Source: Nocardia tengchongensis (GTDB lineage: Bacteria; Actinomycetota; Actinomycetes; Mycobacteriales; Mycobacteriaceae). From it: a stretch of DNA of 64,000 nucleotides. The notes below the pieces were generated by a model, which did no database searches, was not told the DNA's origin, and worked only from the letters and a program-made list of their open reading frames with translations. Of this stretch, positions 43,450-51,626 are shown piece after piece. The stretch spans positions 1,922,001 through 1,986,000 of the forward strand of contig NZ_CP074371.1 of assembly GCF_018362975.1 (NCBI RefSeq), read 5' to 3'. Positions within the stretch are counted from its first letter, which is position 1, and each line of letters opens with the position of its first letter. The translations under genes and the position numbers were made by a program.

Positions 43450-43980
43450 CTAGCTGCTGCCGAGCAGGCCGCGCAGCAGGCTGCCGACCAGGGTGCCCGC
43501 ACTGCCGGTCGCACTGCCGCTGCCACCGCTGCCGGTCGACGGCTTGGTGGTGGTCGGGGCGGTCGTGGTCGGCGTCGTGGTGGCGGGCGGCGTCGTGGTC
43601 GGCGTCGTGGTGGTGCCGCCGGCCACGTTCACGATCAGGGTCTGCGTGCTGCTGCCCTGCGACGCCGTGATGACGTGCTGGCCCGGGGTGGTGGGCGTCC
43701 AGTCGAGGCTCGCGTTGTACGGCGGCCACGGCATCTTGCCGGCCGGGGTGAGCGCGGTGCCGTTGTCGTTCCAGTACACCAGCAGACCGAACGACGCGCC
43801 CGACAGATCGGCGTGCAGCGAGTAGGTGCTGCCGACCGTCGGAGCGCTGTCGGAAATGGTGATGTTGTCGACGGTGGCGTTCGCCGCCGGCGCCATGACG
43901 ACCGCGACCGCGGTCGCCGAGGCGACGGCTAGACCGGCCATCCCGGCCCCGAGCACACGGCCCGGAGAATTGCTGCGCAT
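43450..43980 (-). CDS. Secreted beta-sandwich/Thr-Pro protein, paralogue 1
   Basis: Exported protein of 176 residues, shortest of four tandem paralogues. Signal peptide about residues 1-35 (cut near ANA), then a domain of about 85 residues (TVDNITISDSAPTVGSTYSL, LSGASFGLLVYWNDNG, KMPWPPYNASLDWTPTTPGQ, HVITASQGSSTQTLIVNVAG) with the strand pattern of an Ig-like or similar beta-sandwich. A short Thr/Pro linker (PTTTPPATTTPTTTAPTTTK) follows. Unlike its paralogues it ends GTLVGSLLRGLLGSS, an amphipathic tail. ATG 43980 has AGGAGTACCT before it, a ribosome site shared by the family. Function unknown; a surface or wall protein is likely. Confidence 0.85.
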   Translation of the reverse strand: MRSNSPGRVLGAGMAGLAVASATAVAVVMAPAANATVDNITISDSAPTVGSTYSLHADLSGASFGLLVYWNDNGTALTPAGKMPWPPYNASLDWTPTTPGQHVITASQGSSTQTLIVNVAGGTTTTPTTTPPATTTPTTTAPTTTKPSTGSGGSGSATGSAGTLVGSLLRGLLGSS

Positions 43981-44034
43981 AGGTACTCCTCTGTCGTTGC
44001 TAGCGCTTGTGCCCCAAGGGGATTGGGGAATCGG

Positions 44035-44649
44035 TCAGAGACCGAAGGGCAGACCGTTGGCGCTACCCGTGCCGCCACCGCTCGGGGGGTTGGTGGTCGT
44101 GGTGGGCGGCGTCGTGGTGGTGGTCGGGGGAGCCGTCGTGGTGGTCGGATCCGTGGTGGTCGTGGTCGGCGGGACCGTGGTGGTGGTCGTCGGCGGGACC
44201 GTCGTGGTCGTGGTCGGCGGCACCGTGGTCGTGGTGGTCGGCGGGACCGTCGTCGTGGTGGTCGGCGGCGTGGTGGTGCCGCTGCCCACGTTCACGACCA
44301 GGGACTTGGTCGAGCTGCCCTGGGACAGGGTGATGACGTGCTGACCCGCGCTGGACGGCGTCCAGTCGGTGCTGGAGTGGTACGGCGGCCACGGCACCTT
44401 GGAGGCCGGCGAGGTGATCGGGCTGCCGTTGTCCTCCCAGTAGACGAGCAGGCCGAACGACGCGCCGGAGAGGTCGGCGCTGAGGGTGTAGGTCTGGCCG
44501 ACGGTCCAGTTCGAACCCGAGATGGTGATCGAGTCGACGGTCGCGTGGGCTTCGGGGGCCTCGTGGGTCTGCATGGCCAGGGCGCCGCCGGTGACGATGG
44601 CGAGGCCCGCCAACCCGGCGCCGAGACGGCGGGCGGTGGTGGTGCGCAT
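44035..44649 (-). CDS. Secreted beta-sandwich/Thr-Pro stalk protein, paralogue 2
   Basis: Exported protein of 204 residues. Signal peptide about 1-36 (THEAPEAHA then TVDSITISG), the same beta-sandwich-like domain as its neighbours (SNWTVGQTYTLSADLSGASF, VYWEDNG, KVPWPPYHSSTDWTP), then a stalk of TTTTTVPP units (about residues 125-190) and the family tail SGGGTGSANGLPFGL. Stalks of this type are usually extended and O-mannosylated in actinobacteria. ATG 44649 has AGGAGTACAC upstream. About 90% of the folded domain matches paralogue 3 by eye. Function unknown; possibly a phase- or length-variable surface protein. Confidence 0.87.
   Translation of the reverse strand: MRTTTARRLGAGLAGLAIVTGGALAMQTHEAPEAHATVDSITISGSNWTVGQTYTLSADLSGASFGLLVYWEDNGSPITSPASKVPWPPYHSSTDWTPSSAGQHVITLSQGSSTKSLVVNVGSGTTTPPTTTTTVPPTTTTTVPPTTTTTVPPTTTTTVPPTTTTTDPTTTTAPPTTTTTPPTTTTNPPSGGGTGSANGLPFGL
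44095..44276. repeat. Low-complexity Thr/Pro codon repeats of paralogue 2
   Basis: Tandem units of about 24 bases encoding TTTTTVPP on the minus strand. On the plus strand they appear as GGTCGTGGTCGGCGG-like runs and give spurious Gly/Arg- or Val-rich frames. Confidence 0.85.
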
Positions 44650-44687
44650 GTGTACTCCTGTGTGTACCAAGGTAATTCGGAGAAGAA

Positions 44688-45450
44688 TCAGAGGCCGAAG
44701 GGCAGGCCGTTGGCGCTACCGGTACCGCCGCCGCTGGGCGCGGGCGTGGTGGTGGTCGGCGGAGTCGTCGTCGTGGTGGTCGGATCCGTGGTGGTCGTCG
44801 TCGGCGGCACCGTGGTGGTCGTCGTCGGATCCGTCGTGGTCGTCGGCGGCACCGTGGTCGTGGTCGGCGGGACCGTGGTGGTCGTCGGCGGCTCGGTCGT
44901 GGTGGTGGGCGGAACCGTCGTCGTGGTGGTGGGCGGTTCGGTGGTGGTGGTCGGGGGGACCGTGGTGGTCGTGGTCGGCGGCACCGTGGTGGTGGTCGTC
45001 GGCGGGACCGTCGTGGTCGTCGTCGGGGGGACCGTGGTCGTGGTGGTCGGCGGCGCGGGTCGTGGTGGTGACGCCGCTGCCGACGTTCACGACCAGGGAT
45101 TTGGTCGAGCTGCCCTGCTTCAGCGTGATGTTGTGCTGGCCCGGGGTGGTGGGGGTCCAGTCGGTGCTGGAGTGGTACGGCGGCCACGGCACTTTGGAGG
45201 CCGGGGAGGTGATGGCGTTGCCGTTGTCTTCCCAGTAGACGAGGAGGCCGAAGGAGGCGCCGGAGAGGTCGGCGCTGAGGGTGTAGGTCTGGCCGACGGT
45301 CCAGTTCGAGCCAGAGATGGTGATCGAGTCGACGGTCGCGTGGGCTTCGGGCGCCTGATGCGTGGCCAGGACCGAGGCGGCGCCGGTCGCGATGGCCAGA
45401 ACGGCCAGGCCGGCGCCGAGGTGGCGGCCGCCCAAGGGGATTTTGCTCAC
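44688..45450 (-). pseudogene. Secreted beta-sandwich/Thr-Pro stalk protein, paralogue 3, frameshifted
   Basis: Third family member. GTG 45450 follows CAGGAGAACGC and gives SKIPLGGRHLGAGLAVLAIA (signal), the folded domain (SGSNWTVGQTYTLSADLSGA through TTPGQHNITLKQGSSTKSL) and VVNVGSGVTTTT. There the frame changes: it reads RAADHHDHG instead of the stalk. In the next frame the stalk appears (PAPPTTTTTVPP and many TTTTEPP, TTTTVPP units) and ends with the family tail SGGGTGSANGLPFGL. The 763-bp length fits a +1 (or -2) indel near 45053-45058, at the domain/stalk junction. Repaired, about 254 residues. Sequencing error in a repeat, or a true off-state. Confidence 0.85.
44745..45056. repeat. Low-complexity Thr/Pro codon repeats of paralogue 3
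   Basis: About a dozen units of 21-24 bases encoding TTTTVPP, TTTTEPP, TTTTDP or TTTTTVPP on the minus strand. The unit mix (Val, Glu, Asp) differs from paralogue 2, where Val dominates. Confidence 0.85.
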
Positions 45451-45560
45451 TATTGCGTTCTCCTGTGCTGCAACCCGGCTGGGGTAGGGGTCCGACGCAC
45501 AGTAAGTGAACAGGGGTGTGAAATCGATACTTTTCAGAAAATTACTGGCAAGTATTCCGC
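45451..45560 (-). promoter_or_regulatory. Duplicated promoter/leader of stalk paralogue 3
   Basis: These 110 bases align almost end to end with those upstream of paralogue 4 (46722-46832). Blocks identical in both, read on the plus strand: CTCCTGTGCTGC (ribosome site), GACGCACAGTAAG, TTTTCAGAAAATTAC and GGCAAGTA. TTTTC-A-GAAAA is a palindrome inside the conserved block, possibly an operator. The promoter was duplicated with the gene. Confidence 0.7.
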
Positions 45561-45618
45561 AATTTTCTTCAGCGCCGCGCCCTCTTGGGTGCATTGTCGC
45601 TGGTCACAGGATCGGACA

Positions 45619-45652
45619 CGGCCCGAGTAGCGGCGGATAGCCACTCGGGCCG
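45619..45652 (-). terminator. Hairpin after stalk paralogue 4
   Basis: CGGCCCGAGT and its reverse complement around a 14-base loop, 14-47 bases beyond the stop of paralogue 4 and upstream of the duplicated leader of paralogue 3. It separates the two transcription units. Confidence 0.65.
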
Positions 45653-45665
45653 AGCCGGTCTCGGG

Positions 45666-46721
45666 TCAGAGCCCGCGGGGCAGACCGTTGGCGCTACCGG
45701 TACCGCCGCCGCTCGGCGCGGGCGGCGTGGTGGTCGGCGGGGTCGTGGTCGTGGTCGGCGGGGCAGTGGTGGTGGTCGTCGGGTCCGTTGTGGTGGTCGG
45801 CGGGACCGTGGTCGTCGTGGGCGGGACCGTGGTGGTCGTCGGCGGCTCGGTCGTGGTGGTCGGGGGAACCGTTGTGGTGGTGGGCGGTTCAGTCGTGGTG
45901 GTCGGCGGGACCGTTGTCGTGGTGGTGGGCGGAACCGTCGTGGTGGTGGGCGGTTCAGTGGTGGTGGTCGGGGGAACCGTTGTGGTGGTGGGCGGTTCGG
46001 TCGTGGTGGTGGGCGGAACCGTTGTGGTGGTCGCCGGTTCAGTGGTGGTGGTCGGGGGAACCGTTGTGGTGGTGGGCGGTTCGGTCGTGGTGGTCGGCGG
46101 GACCGTTGTCGTGGTGGTGGGCGGAACCGTCGTGGTGGTGGGCGGTTCAGTGGTGGTGATTGGGGGAACCGTTGTGGTGGTGGGCGGTTCGGTCGTGGTG
46201 GTCGGCGGGACGGTCGTCGTGGTGGTGGGCGGGACGGTCGTCGTGGTGGTGGGCGGGACCGTGGTCGTGGTGGTGGGCGGGACGGTCGTCGTGGTGGTGG
46301 GCGGGACCGTTGTCGTGGTGGTCGGGGGAACCGTGGTGGTGGGGGGGCTGGCCACGTTCACGACCAGGGTGTTGGAGGAGCCGCCCTGTTTGAGGGTGAT
46401 GGTGTGCTTGCCCGGGGTGGTGGGGGTCCAGTCGGTGCTCGAGTGATACGCCGGCCACGGCACCTTGGAGGGTGGGTTGGTGATGGCGCTGCCGTTGTCC
46501 TGCCAGTAGCAGAGGAGGCCGAATTCCCAGCCGCTCAGGTTGGCGCTGAGGGTGTAGGTGTGGCCGACAACGGGGTTCTGGTCGGAAATCGTGATCGAGT
46601 CGACCGTGGCATTGGCGGCGGGGGCCTCATGCGTGACGAGGACCGAGACGGCCCCGGTAGCGATGGCCAGAGCGGACAGTCCGACACCGAGGTGACGGCC
46701 GCCCATGGGGATTTTGCTCAC
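45666..46721 (-). CDS. Secreted beta-sandwich/Thr-Pro stalk protein, paralogue 4 (longest)
   Basis: Exported protein of 351 residues. GTG 46721 follows GGAGTACGC and gives SKIPMGGRHLGVGLSALAIA (signal, cut near ANA), the folded domain (TVDSITISDQNPVVGHTYTL, LSGWEFGLLCYWQDNG, TTPGKHTITLKQGGSSNTL) and then a stalk of roughly 27 Thr/Pro units (about residues 130-330) with Val, Glu or Asp at the variable position, ending SGGGTGSANGLPRGL. One Cys in the domain (LLCYW) is not shared by the others. The stalk is by far the longest of the family. Likely a wall-spanning or surface-projecting, glycosylated protein; function unknown. Confidence 0.88.
   Translation of the reverse strand: MSKIPMGGRHLGVGLSALAIATGAVSVLVTHEAPAANATVDSITISDQNPVVGHTYTLSANLSGWEFGLLCYWQDNGSAITNPPSKVPWPAYHSSTDWTPTTPGKHTITLKQGGSSNTLVVNVASPPTTTVPPTTTTTVPPTTTTTVPPTTTTTVPPTTTTTVPPTTTTTVPPTTTTEPPTTTTVPPITTTEPPTTTTVPPTTTTTVPPTTTTEPPTTTTVPPTTTTEPATTTTVPPTTTTEPPTTTTVPPTTTTEPPTTTTVPPTTTTTVPPTTTTEPPTTTTVPPTTTTEPPTTTTVPPTTTTVPPTTTTDPTTTTTAPPTTTTTPPTTTPPAPSGGGTGSANGLPRGL
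45720..46345. repeat. Long Thr/Pro codon repeat array of paralogue 4
   Basis: About 625 bases of near-identical 21- and 24-base units encoding TTTTVPP, TTTTEPP and TTTTTVPP. Neighbouring units are so alike that strand slippage or recombination could easily change the copy number. Confidence 0.9.
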
Positions 46722-46832
46722 TTTGCGTACTCCTGTGCTGCGACCCGTGGGGGGTGGGGCCGGACGCACAGTAAGCGAGCAGCAATGTGAAATTTTGAGT
46801 TTTCAGAAAATTACCGGCAAGTAATCCGCTAC
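46722..46832 (-). promoter_or_regulatory. Duplicated promoter/leader of stalk paralogue 4
   Basis: Near-copy of 45451-45560 (see that entry for the shared blocks). Its far end reaches the last codons of the Rv0495c-like gene, which ends at 46829, so the promoter lies in the 107-base gap just after that gene. Confidence 0.7.
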
Positions 46833-47758
46833 CTCTTTGCGGGCCGCGCCTTCTTTGCCGATTTCGCGCTGGTCGCCGGGCTGTTCTCGGCGGCCGCGCG
46901 GGCGTCGGCGGCCTTCTCCTGGGCGATGGCCGTGGCCGGGTGCACCGCCACGATGCCCAGACCCTGTCGCCGCCGGCAATGGTGAGCCAACTCGTCGTAG
47001 GCGGGCTTGCCGATCAGCTCGATCAATTCGGGCGCGTACGCCTCCCACACCGGCCGGGTGCCGACGTGCGCGTCGGGTGAACCGGTGCAGTACCAGTTCA
47101 GGTCCAGACCGCCGGGTCCCCAGCCACGCCGGTCGTACTCGCCGATCGAGGTGCGCAGGATCTCCACCCCGTCGGGGCGGTCCACCCACTCCTGGGTCCG
47201 GCGGATCGGCAACTGCCAGCACACCTCGGGCTTCACGGTGAGCGGCTCCAGGCCCTTGCGCAACGCCATGGTGTGCAGCGCGCAGCCGATGCCCTCGCTG
47301 AAACCGGGGCGGTTGAGGAAGATGCAGGCGCCGTCGAAACGCCGGGTGCGTAGCGCGGGCTCGTCGTCGAGGTCGTCCTCTTCCAGGTACAGCTTCTTGC
47401 GGACGCGGCCCTGGTCGTCGGTCGCCTCGCCCATCAGCTGCCAGTCCTCGGGTGTGAGCATTTTCACAGCCCGGTGCAGCTTCTTGCCGTCCTCCTCGTC
47501 GGAGAGAAACGCGCCGTGCGAGCAGCAGCCGTCGTTCTCGCGGCCGTCGATGATGCCCTGACATGCCGGTGTGCCGAAAACGCAGGTCCAGCGCGAGAGC
47601 AGCCAGGTCAGATCGGCCGCGATCAGATGCTCGTCATTTGCTGGATCGACGAATTCGATCCACTCGCGCGGGAAGTCGAGATCCACTTCGGGCGTCGGGT
47701 CGATCTTCGCCGCTGGTCGCAGCCCGGTCGGTCCGCTCGCCGATGCCCCTGTCGTCAC
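46829..47758 (-). CDS. Conserved protein of unknown function (Rv0495c-like), cysteine-rich
   Basis: Soluble protein of 309 residues matching the M. tuberculosis Rv0495c family by position and sequence character; biochemical role not established to my knowledge. A Cys-rich N-terminal stretch (Cys59, Cys66, Cys78, Cys79, His81, in [12 protein letters not shown] and DGCCSHGAF) plus later cysteines (GACIFL, IGCALH, EVCWQLP, NWYC) resembles a metal- or Fe-S-binding site. The C-terminus is Ala/Lys-rich ([12 protein letters not shown]). GTG 47758. Divergent from ppx, as in mycobacteria. The constant synteny with ppx suggests a link, but no function can be read. Confidence 0.87.
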   Translation of the reverse strand: MTTGASASGPTGLRPAAKIDPTPEVDLDFPREWIEFVDPANDEHLIAADLTWLLSRWTCVFGTPACQGIIDGRENDGCCSHGAFLSDEEDGKKLHRAVKMLTPEDWQLMGEATDDQGRVRKKLYLEEDDLDDEPALRTRRFDGACIFLNRPGFSEGIGCALHTMALRKGLEPLTVKPEVCWQLPIRRTQEWVDRPDGVEILRTSIGEYDRRGWGPGGLDLNWYCTGSPDAHVGTRPVWEAYAPELIELIGKPAYDELAHHCRRRQGLGIVAVHPATAIAQEKAADARAAAENSPATSAKSAKKARPAKR

Positions 47759-47823
47759 AATGCGGAACGCTAACAGCTCAGTCGCTTGGCCAGAAGTCCT
47801 GACTCACCCAGTACCGTGTTCTT

Positions 47824-48816
47824 GTGCGGCTCGGTGTACTCGATGTGGGAAGCAATACCGTCCACCTGCTCGTGGTGGACGCGCATCGTGGTGGACACCC
47901 GATGCCTATGAGTTCGACGAAGTCGGCCCTGCGGCTGTCCGAGAGCATGGACGACCTGGGTCGCATCACCCCTGCCGGGGCGGCTCGACTGACCGCCACG
48001 GTATCCGAATTCGCAAGTATCGCAAAGACTTCCGGTTGCGTGGAGCTGATGGCGTTCGCCACCTCCGCAGTCCGCGAGGCCACCAACTCCGACGAGGTGC
48101 TGGCTCTGGTCCGCAGTGAGACCGGTATCAAGCTGCAGGTGCTCTCCGGTGTCGACGAGGCCCGGCACACCTTCCTCGCGGTCCGCCGCTGGTACGGCTG
48201 GAGCCCCGGGCGGATCCTGAATCTGGATATCGGCGGCGGCTCGCTCGAGATGAGCAACGGCGCGGACGAGGACCCGGATATGGCGCTGTCGCTGCAATTG
48301 GGCGCAGGCCGGCTCACCCGCGATTGGCTGCGCCACGATCCGCCGGGCAAGCGCCGGGTGGCGGTGCTGCGCGACTGGCTCGACGCCGAACTGGTGCTGC
48401 CCAGCAAGCAGCTGCTCGAGGTGGGCCGCCCGGATCTGGCGGTCGGCACCTCCAAGACCTTCCGCTCATTGGCCCGCCTGACCGGAGCCGCCCCCTCTGT
48501 TGCGGGACCCCGGGTGCGGCGTACCCTGACCAGTTCCGGCCTGCGGCAGCTGATTGCGTTCATTTCCAGAATGACAGCCGCCGACCGGGCAGAATTGGAA
48601 GGCGTGAGTTCTGATCGGTCACAGCAACTCGTGGCCGGTGCGCTGGTCGCGGAGGCGAGCATGCGCGCGCTGTCCCTGGACACGCTCGATATCTGTCCCT
48701 GGGCGCTGCGAGAGGGATTGATCTTGCGCAAATTGGATACCGACCTGGATAGCGAACCGATAGCCGACGGCCCCGATAATGGCCTGTCGGGCCCGATCGA
48801 AACGGTGTCTCGATGA
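47824..48816 (+). CDS. ppx: Exopolyphosphatase (Ppx/GppA family, Rv0496-like)
   Basis: Hydrolyses polyphosphate, or pppGpp, from the end. The 330-residue protein is the short actinobacterial form with only the ASKHA-type phosphatase core: [15 protein letters not shown] (phosphate-1 motif, residues 5-19), [13 protein letters not shown] (catalytic Glu region about 120) and [13 protein letters not shown] (phosphate-2). It lacks the C-terminal HD domain of E. coli Ppx. The stop overlaps the next gene (ATGA). GTG 47824. With ppk2 and senX3-regX3 nearby it fits phosphate storage control. Confidence 0.94.
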   Translation: MRLGVLDVGSNTVHLLVVDAHRGGHPMPMSSTKSALRLSESMDDLGRITPAGAARLTATVSEFASIAKTSGCVELMAFATSAVREATNSDEVLALVRSETGIKLQVLSGVDEARHTFLAVRRWYGWSPGRILNLDIGGGSLEMSNGADEDPDMALSLQLGAGRLTRDWLRHDPPGKRRVAVLRDWLDAELVLPSKQLLEVGRPDLAVGTSKTFRSLARLTGAAPSVAGPRVRRTLTSSGLRQLIAFISRMTAADRAELEGVSSDRSQQLVAGALVAEASMRALSLDTLDICPWALREGLILRKLDTDLDSEPIADGPDNGLSGPIETVSR

Positions 48817-50585
48817 CCGAGGATTCAAGTCAGCTGTCCGTTGCCGAGCTACTGGCGCGGAACGGGCAGCAAAGTGGTGGCTCCGGCGGCGGACGCCGGC
48901 GCCGCAGCGGTCGCGGTATCTCCGTCGCGGAACTGACCGGTGACATTCCGATCGTGCCGGGATCGTCCTCCCATGCCGCGCCGGACGAGGACGCCGCCGC
49001 GCCCGAGCCCGCCGCCGATGAATCGGACTATTCCAACTATTCGAACTTCCCGAATTACGCTGATTCCTCGAACTTCTCGGATTATTCGAACTACTCCGCT
49101 CCCGAGGCGCCCGCGCAGCCGGACTATTCGTCCTATTCGGTAGCCGAACCGGAACCCGCCTATTCGCCGCTCTCCGGGCCGATCTCGTACTACGACCCGC
49201 TTGCCCCCGCTCCGCAGCCGCCGTCCCTACCCGAGCCGTCCGGCCAGAGCTGGTCCGCCGGGCTGGACTGGCCGCCGGCCGAGACCCCGCCCGCGCCCCG
49301 CGAAGGCGGCCGCCGCCGCAAGCCGGATCCGCTGGACGCCGACATCTCGCTCGACCGCCTGCAGAGCGCCGAGCCCGCCGCCCCGGCCGCGCCCCGCGAG
49401 GGCGGTCGCCGCCGCCGCTACGACCCCGAGGACGACACCACCGACGAGGTGCGCCCCTTCCGCGGCGACACCGGCGCGGCCCAGAGCGACAGCGGCGCCA
49501 CCCGCGACGCGGCCTCGGACGCCATGCGCGACATCGCCGCCCGCGCCGGCCGCGACACCCCGGCGCGCACTCAGTTCAACCCCGCGGTGCGCCCGCCCTT
49601 CGAGGACCACACCCAGTTCAACCCGGCCGCGCCCGCCTGGTCGCCCGAACCGGCACCCGAGCCCCTACCGCGGAATCCGCGCCCGGACCGCCCCGCCTTC
49701 GAGCCGCCGCAGGCCGCCGCCGCGCCGCCGATGTCGCGCTCGGCCCGCCGGCACGCGGAGGCGCAGCGCCAGGCCGCCCCCGAACTCCAGCTGCCGAACC
49801 CGCCGCAGTTCGGCGAGCGCCGCGGCGGCGTCGATCACGGCGCGGCCACCGGACTCCCGGAATGGTCGGCCCGAAGACGGCCGGGATCGGACCCCGAGCC
49901 CGGCCGCGGCGATCAGGCCGCGGTGCCGACCGCCGCCTGGTCCTCGCTCGCCGACGACGATCAGCAGCTGCTGTCGGGGCAGTCGGTCGCCGGGGATCTG
50001 CTCCGCGACGCCCAGCAGCGCGAGGACGCCCGCGCGGAACGGGATGCGCGCAACGCCGGCAAACGCCGCGGCTTCGGCTCGCGCGGTCGCACGGCGGTCG
50101 CGCCGGAGCCCGAACCCGACGACCATCTCACCGACTTCTACGAGCCGCTCGACGACGACGAGTACGACGACTACGACGACGAGCCCGAGACCTCGATGGG
50201 CGCGCGGTTCTCCGCGCTCACCCAGAAGGCGGGCGCCCTCACCCGCAAGGCCGGTCGCGGCGCCGCCGCGAAGCCCGCGCGGTCGCGCGGCGCGCGGTCG
50301 GCGGACCGGTCCGAAGAGGACGAGCACCGCCGGCAGTGGCTGATGATCGCGGGCCAGAGCGTGGGCGCCGCGGTCGCGGGCATGTTGCTGTTCAAGGGTT
50401 TCGAACGCATGTGGGAAGTACTCCCGTGGGTTGCCCTGGCCCTGGCCATGGTCGTGATTCTGGGCCTGGTCGCCTTGGTGCGGGTGCTGCGCCGGACCGA
50501 TGACATTTTCAGCACTGTGATTGCCGTCGTCGTAGGCGTCTTCGTGACGCTCGGACCGCTAGCCTTTCTACTCAGTACGAACTGA
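48813..50585 (+). CDS. Large Pro/Ala-rich membrane protein (Rv0497-like)
   Basis: Membrane protein of 590 residues with a long disordered cytosolic region. It starts with SVAELLARNG and repeats the motif as GISVAELTGDIP (about residues 35-46), a pattern seen in several actinobacterial proteins. Residues 71-95 are a Ser/Tyr/Asn low-complexity tract (SDYSNYSNFPNY and repeats), followed by Pro/Arg-rich sequence to about 480. The C-terminus has hydrophobic helices (MLLFKGFERMWEVLPWVALA, VVILGLVALVRVL, FSTVIAVVVGVFVTLGPLAF). The ATG overlaps the ppx stop. Family role unknown; the first motif hints at a shared docking site for a cell-division or wall partner. Confidence 0.85.
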   Translation: MTEDSSQLSVAELLARNGQQSGGSGGGRRRRSGRGISVAELTGDIPIVPGSSSHAAPDEDAAAPEPAADESDYSNYSNFPNYADSSNFSDYSNYSAPEAPAQPDYSSYSVAEPEPAYSPLSGPISYYDPLAPAPQPPSLPEPSGQSWSAGLDWPPAETPPAPREGGRRRKPDPLDADISLDRLQSAEPAAPAAPREGGRRRRYDPEDDTTDEVRPFRGDTGAAQSDSGATRDAASDAMRDIAARAGRDTPARTQFNPAVRPPFEDHTQFNPAAPAWSPEPAPEPLPRNPRPDRPAFEPPQAAAAPPMSRSARRHAEAQRQAAPELQLPNPPQFGERRGGVDHGAATGLPEWSARRRPGSDPEPGRGDQAAVPTAAWSSLADDDQQLLSGQSVAGDLLRDAQQREDARAERDARNAGKRRGFGSRGRTAVAPEPEPDDHLTDFYEPLDDDEYDDYDDEPETSMGARFSALTQKAGALTRKAGRGAAAKPARSRGARSADRSEEDEHRRQWLMIAGQSVGAAVAGMLLFKGFERMWEVLPWVALALAMVVILGLVALVRVLRRTDDIFSTVIAVVVGVFVTLGPLAFLLSTN

Positions 50586-50598
50586 GCAGGGAGCGGCA

Positions 50599-51527
50599 GT
50601 GGGGAATATCGTGCAAGCGCAGGGGGCGAGCACCGAGGGCCGGGCGGGGCGCGGGGAAGTCCGGGTCGGGCTCTCGACGGCGTCGGTGTATCCGGAGAAC
50701 ACCGAGGCGGCGTTCCGGTACGCGGCCGAACTCGGTTACGACGGCGTGGAACTCATGGTCTGGGCCGAACCGGCCAGCCAGTCCATTTCCACCGTGCAGC
50801 ATCTCGCGCACAAATACGACGTGCCGGTGCTGGCCGTGCACGCGCCGTGTCTGCTGATCTCGCAACGGGTCTGGGGGTCGGACCCGATCGCGAAACTCAC
50901 CCGCAGTGTGCACACCGCCGAAGCGCTGGGCGCGGCCACCGTGGTGGTGCACCCGCCCTTCCGCTGGCAGCGCCGCTACGCCGAGGGTTTCGCGAAACAG
51001 GTTGCGGAGCTGGAGAATTCGTCTCCGGTGGCGGTGGCCGTGGAGAACATGTTCCCGATGCGCGCCGACACCCTGCTGCGCGGCAGCTCGATCGACCGGC
51101 TGCGTCGCCGCGGCGGTCCCGGACCGTCCATCACCACCTTCAGCCCCTCCTACGACCCGACCGAGACCGGGTACCGCCACTACACCCTGGACACCTCGCA
51201 CACCGCGACCGCGGGCGTGGATCCGCTGGCGCTGGCGCAGCGCATGGGTTCGGGCCTCACCCATCTGCATCTCGCGGACGGCCGCGGCGCCGCCACCGAC
51301 GAGCATCTGATTCCGGGGAGGGCACGCAGCCGGTGGCCGAGCTGTGTGACATGTTGGTGCGCAACGGTTTCGACGGTCAGGCCGTGATCGAGGTGAATAC
51401 CCAGATGGCCCGCACCACGATGGACCGGGCCGCCATGCTCGACCGGGCGCTGTCCTTCGCGCGCGAGCATCTGAACGGGTTCACGCCCGCGCCGACGCCG
51501 GAGCCGACGGCCGCGCATCGCGGCTGA
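50599..51527 (+). pseudogene. Sugar phosphate isomerase/epimerase (Rv0498-like), frameshifted
   Basis: TIM-barrel, AP-endonuclease-2-like sugar isomerase/epimerase. GTG 50599 after AGGGAG gives VRVGLSTASVYPENTEAAFR, LGYDGVELMVWA, VLAVHAPCLL and VAVAVENMFPMRADTLLRGS (metal-binding Glu), then HYTLDTSHTATAGVDPL and LTHLHLADGRG-DEHLIPG. There the frame breaks and becomes nonsense; the next frame continues EGTQPVAELCDMLVRNGFDG, QAVIEVNTQMART to 51527. Length 929 bp is one base short of whole codons, so one G is missing in the GGGG run at 51315-51318. Repaired, about 309 residues. A sequencing indel is likely. Confidence 0.87.
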
Positions 51528-51626
51528 GGTCATTCGCCCGGTGGCCGGGGTGATTCATCCCACCACCCGTCAGGAATCGACTCGCCTCCCGTTTACGCTG
51601 TACAAACGACAGCGGAAGGACAGCGG

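Noticed and set aside
44023..46790. Plus-strand Gly/Arg- or Val/Gly-rich frames over the stalk genes (resembling PE_PGRS or glycine-rich proteins)
   Set aside because: They are the complement of Thr/Pro codon repeats and have no signal peptide or ribosome site; the minus strand has both plus conserved domains.
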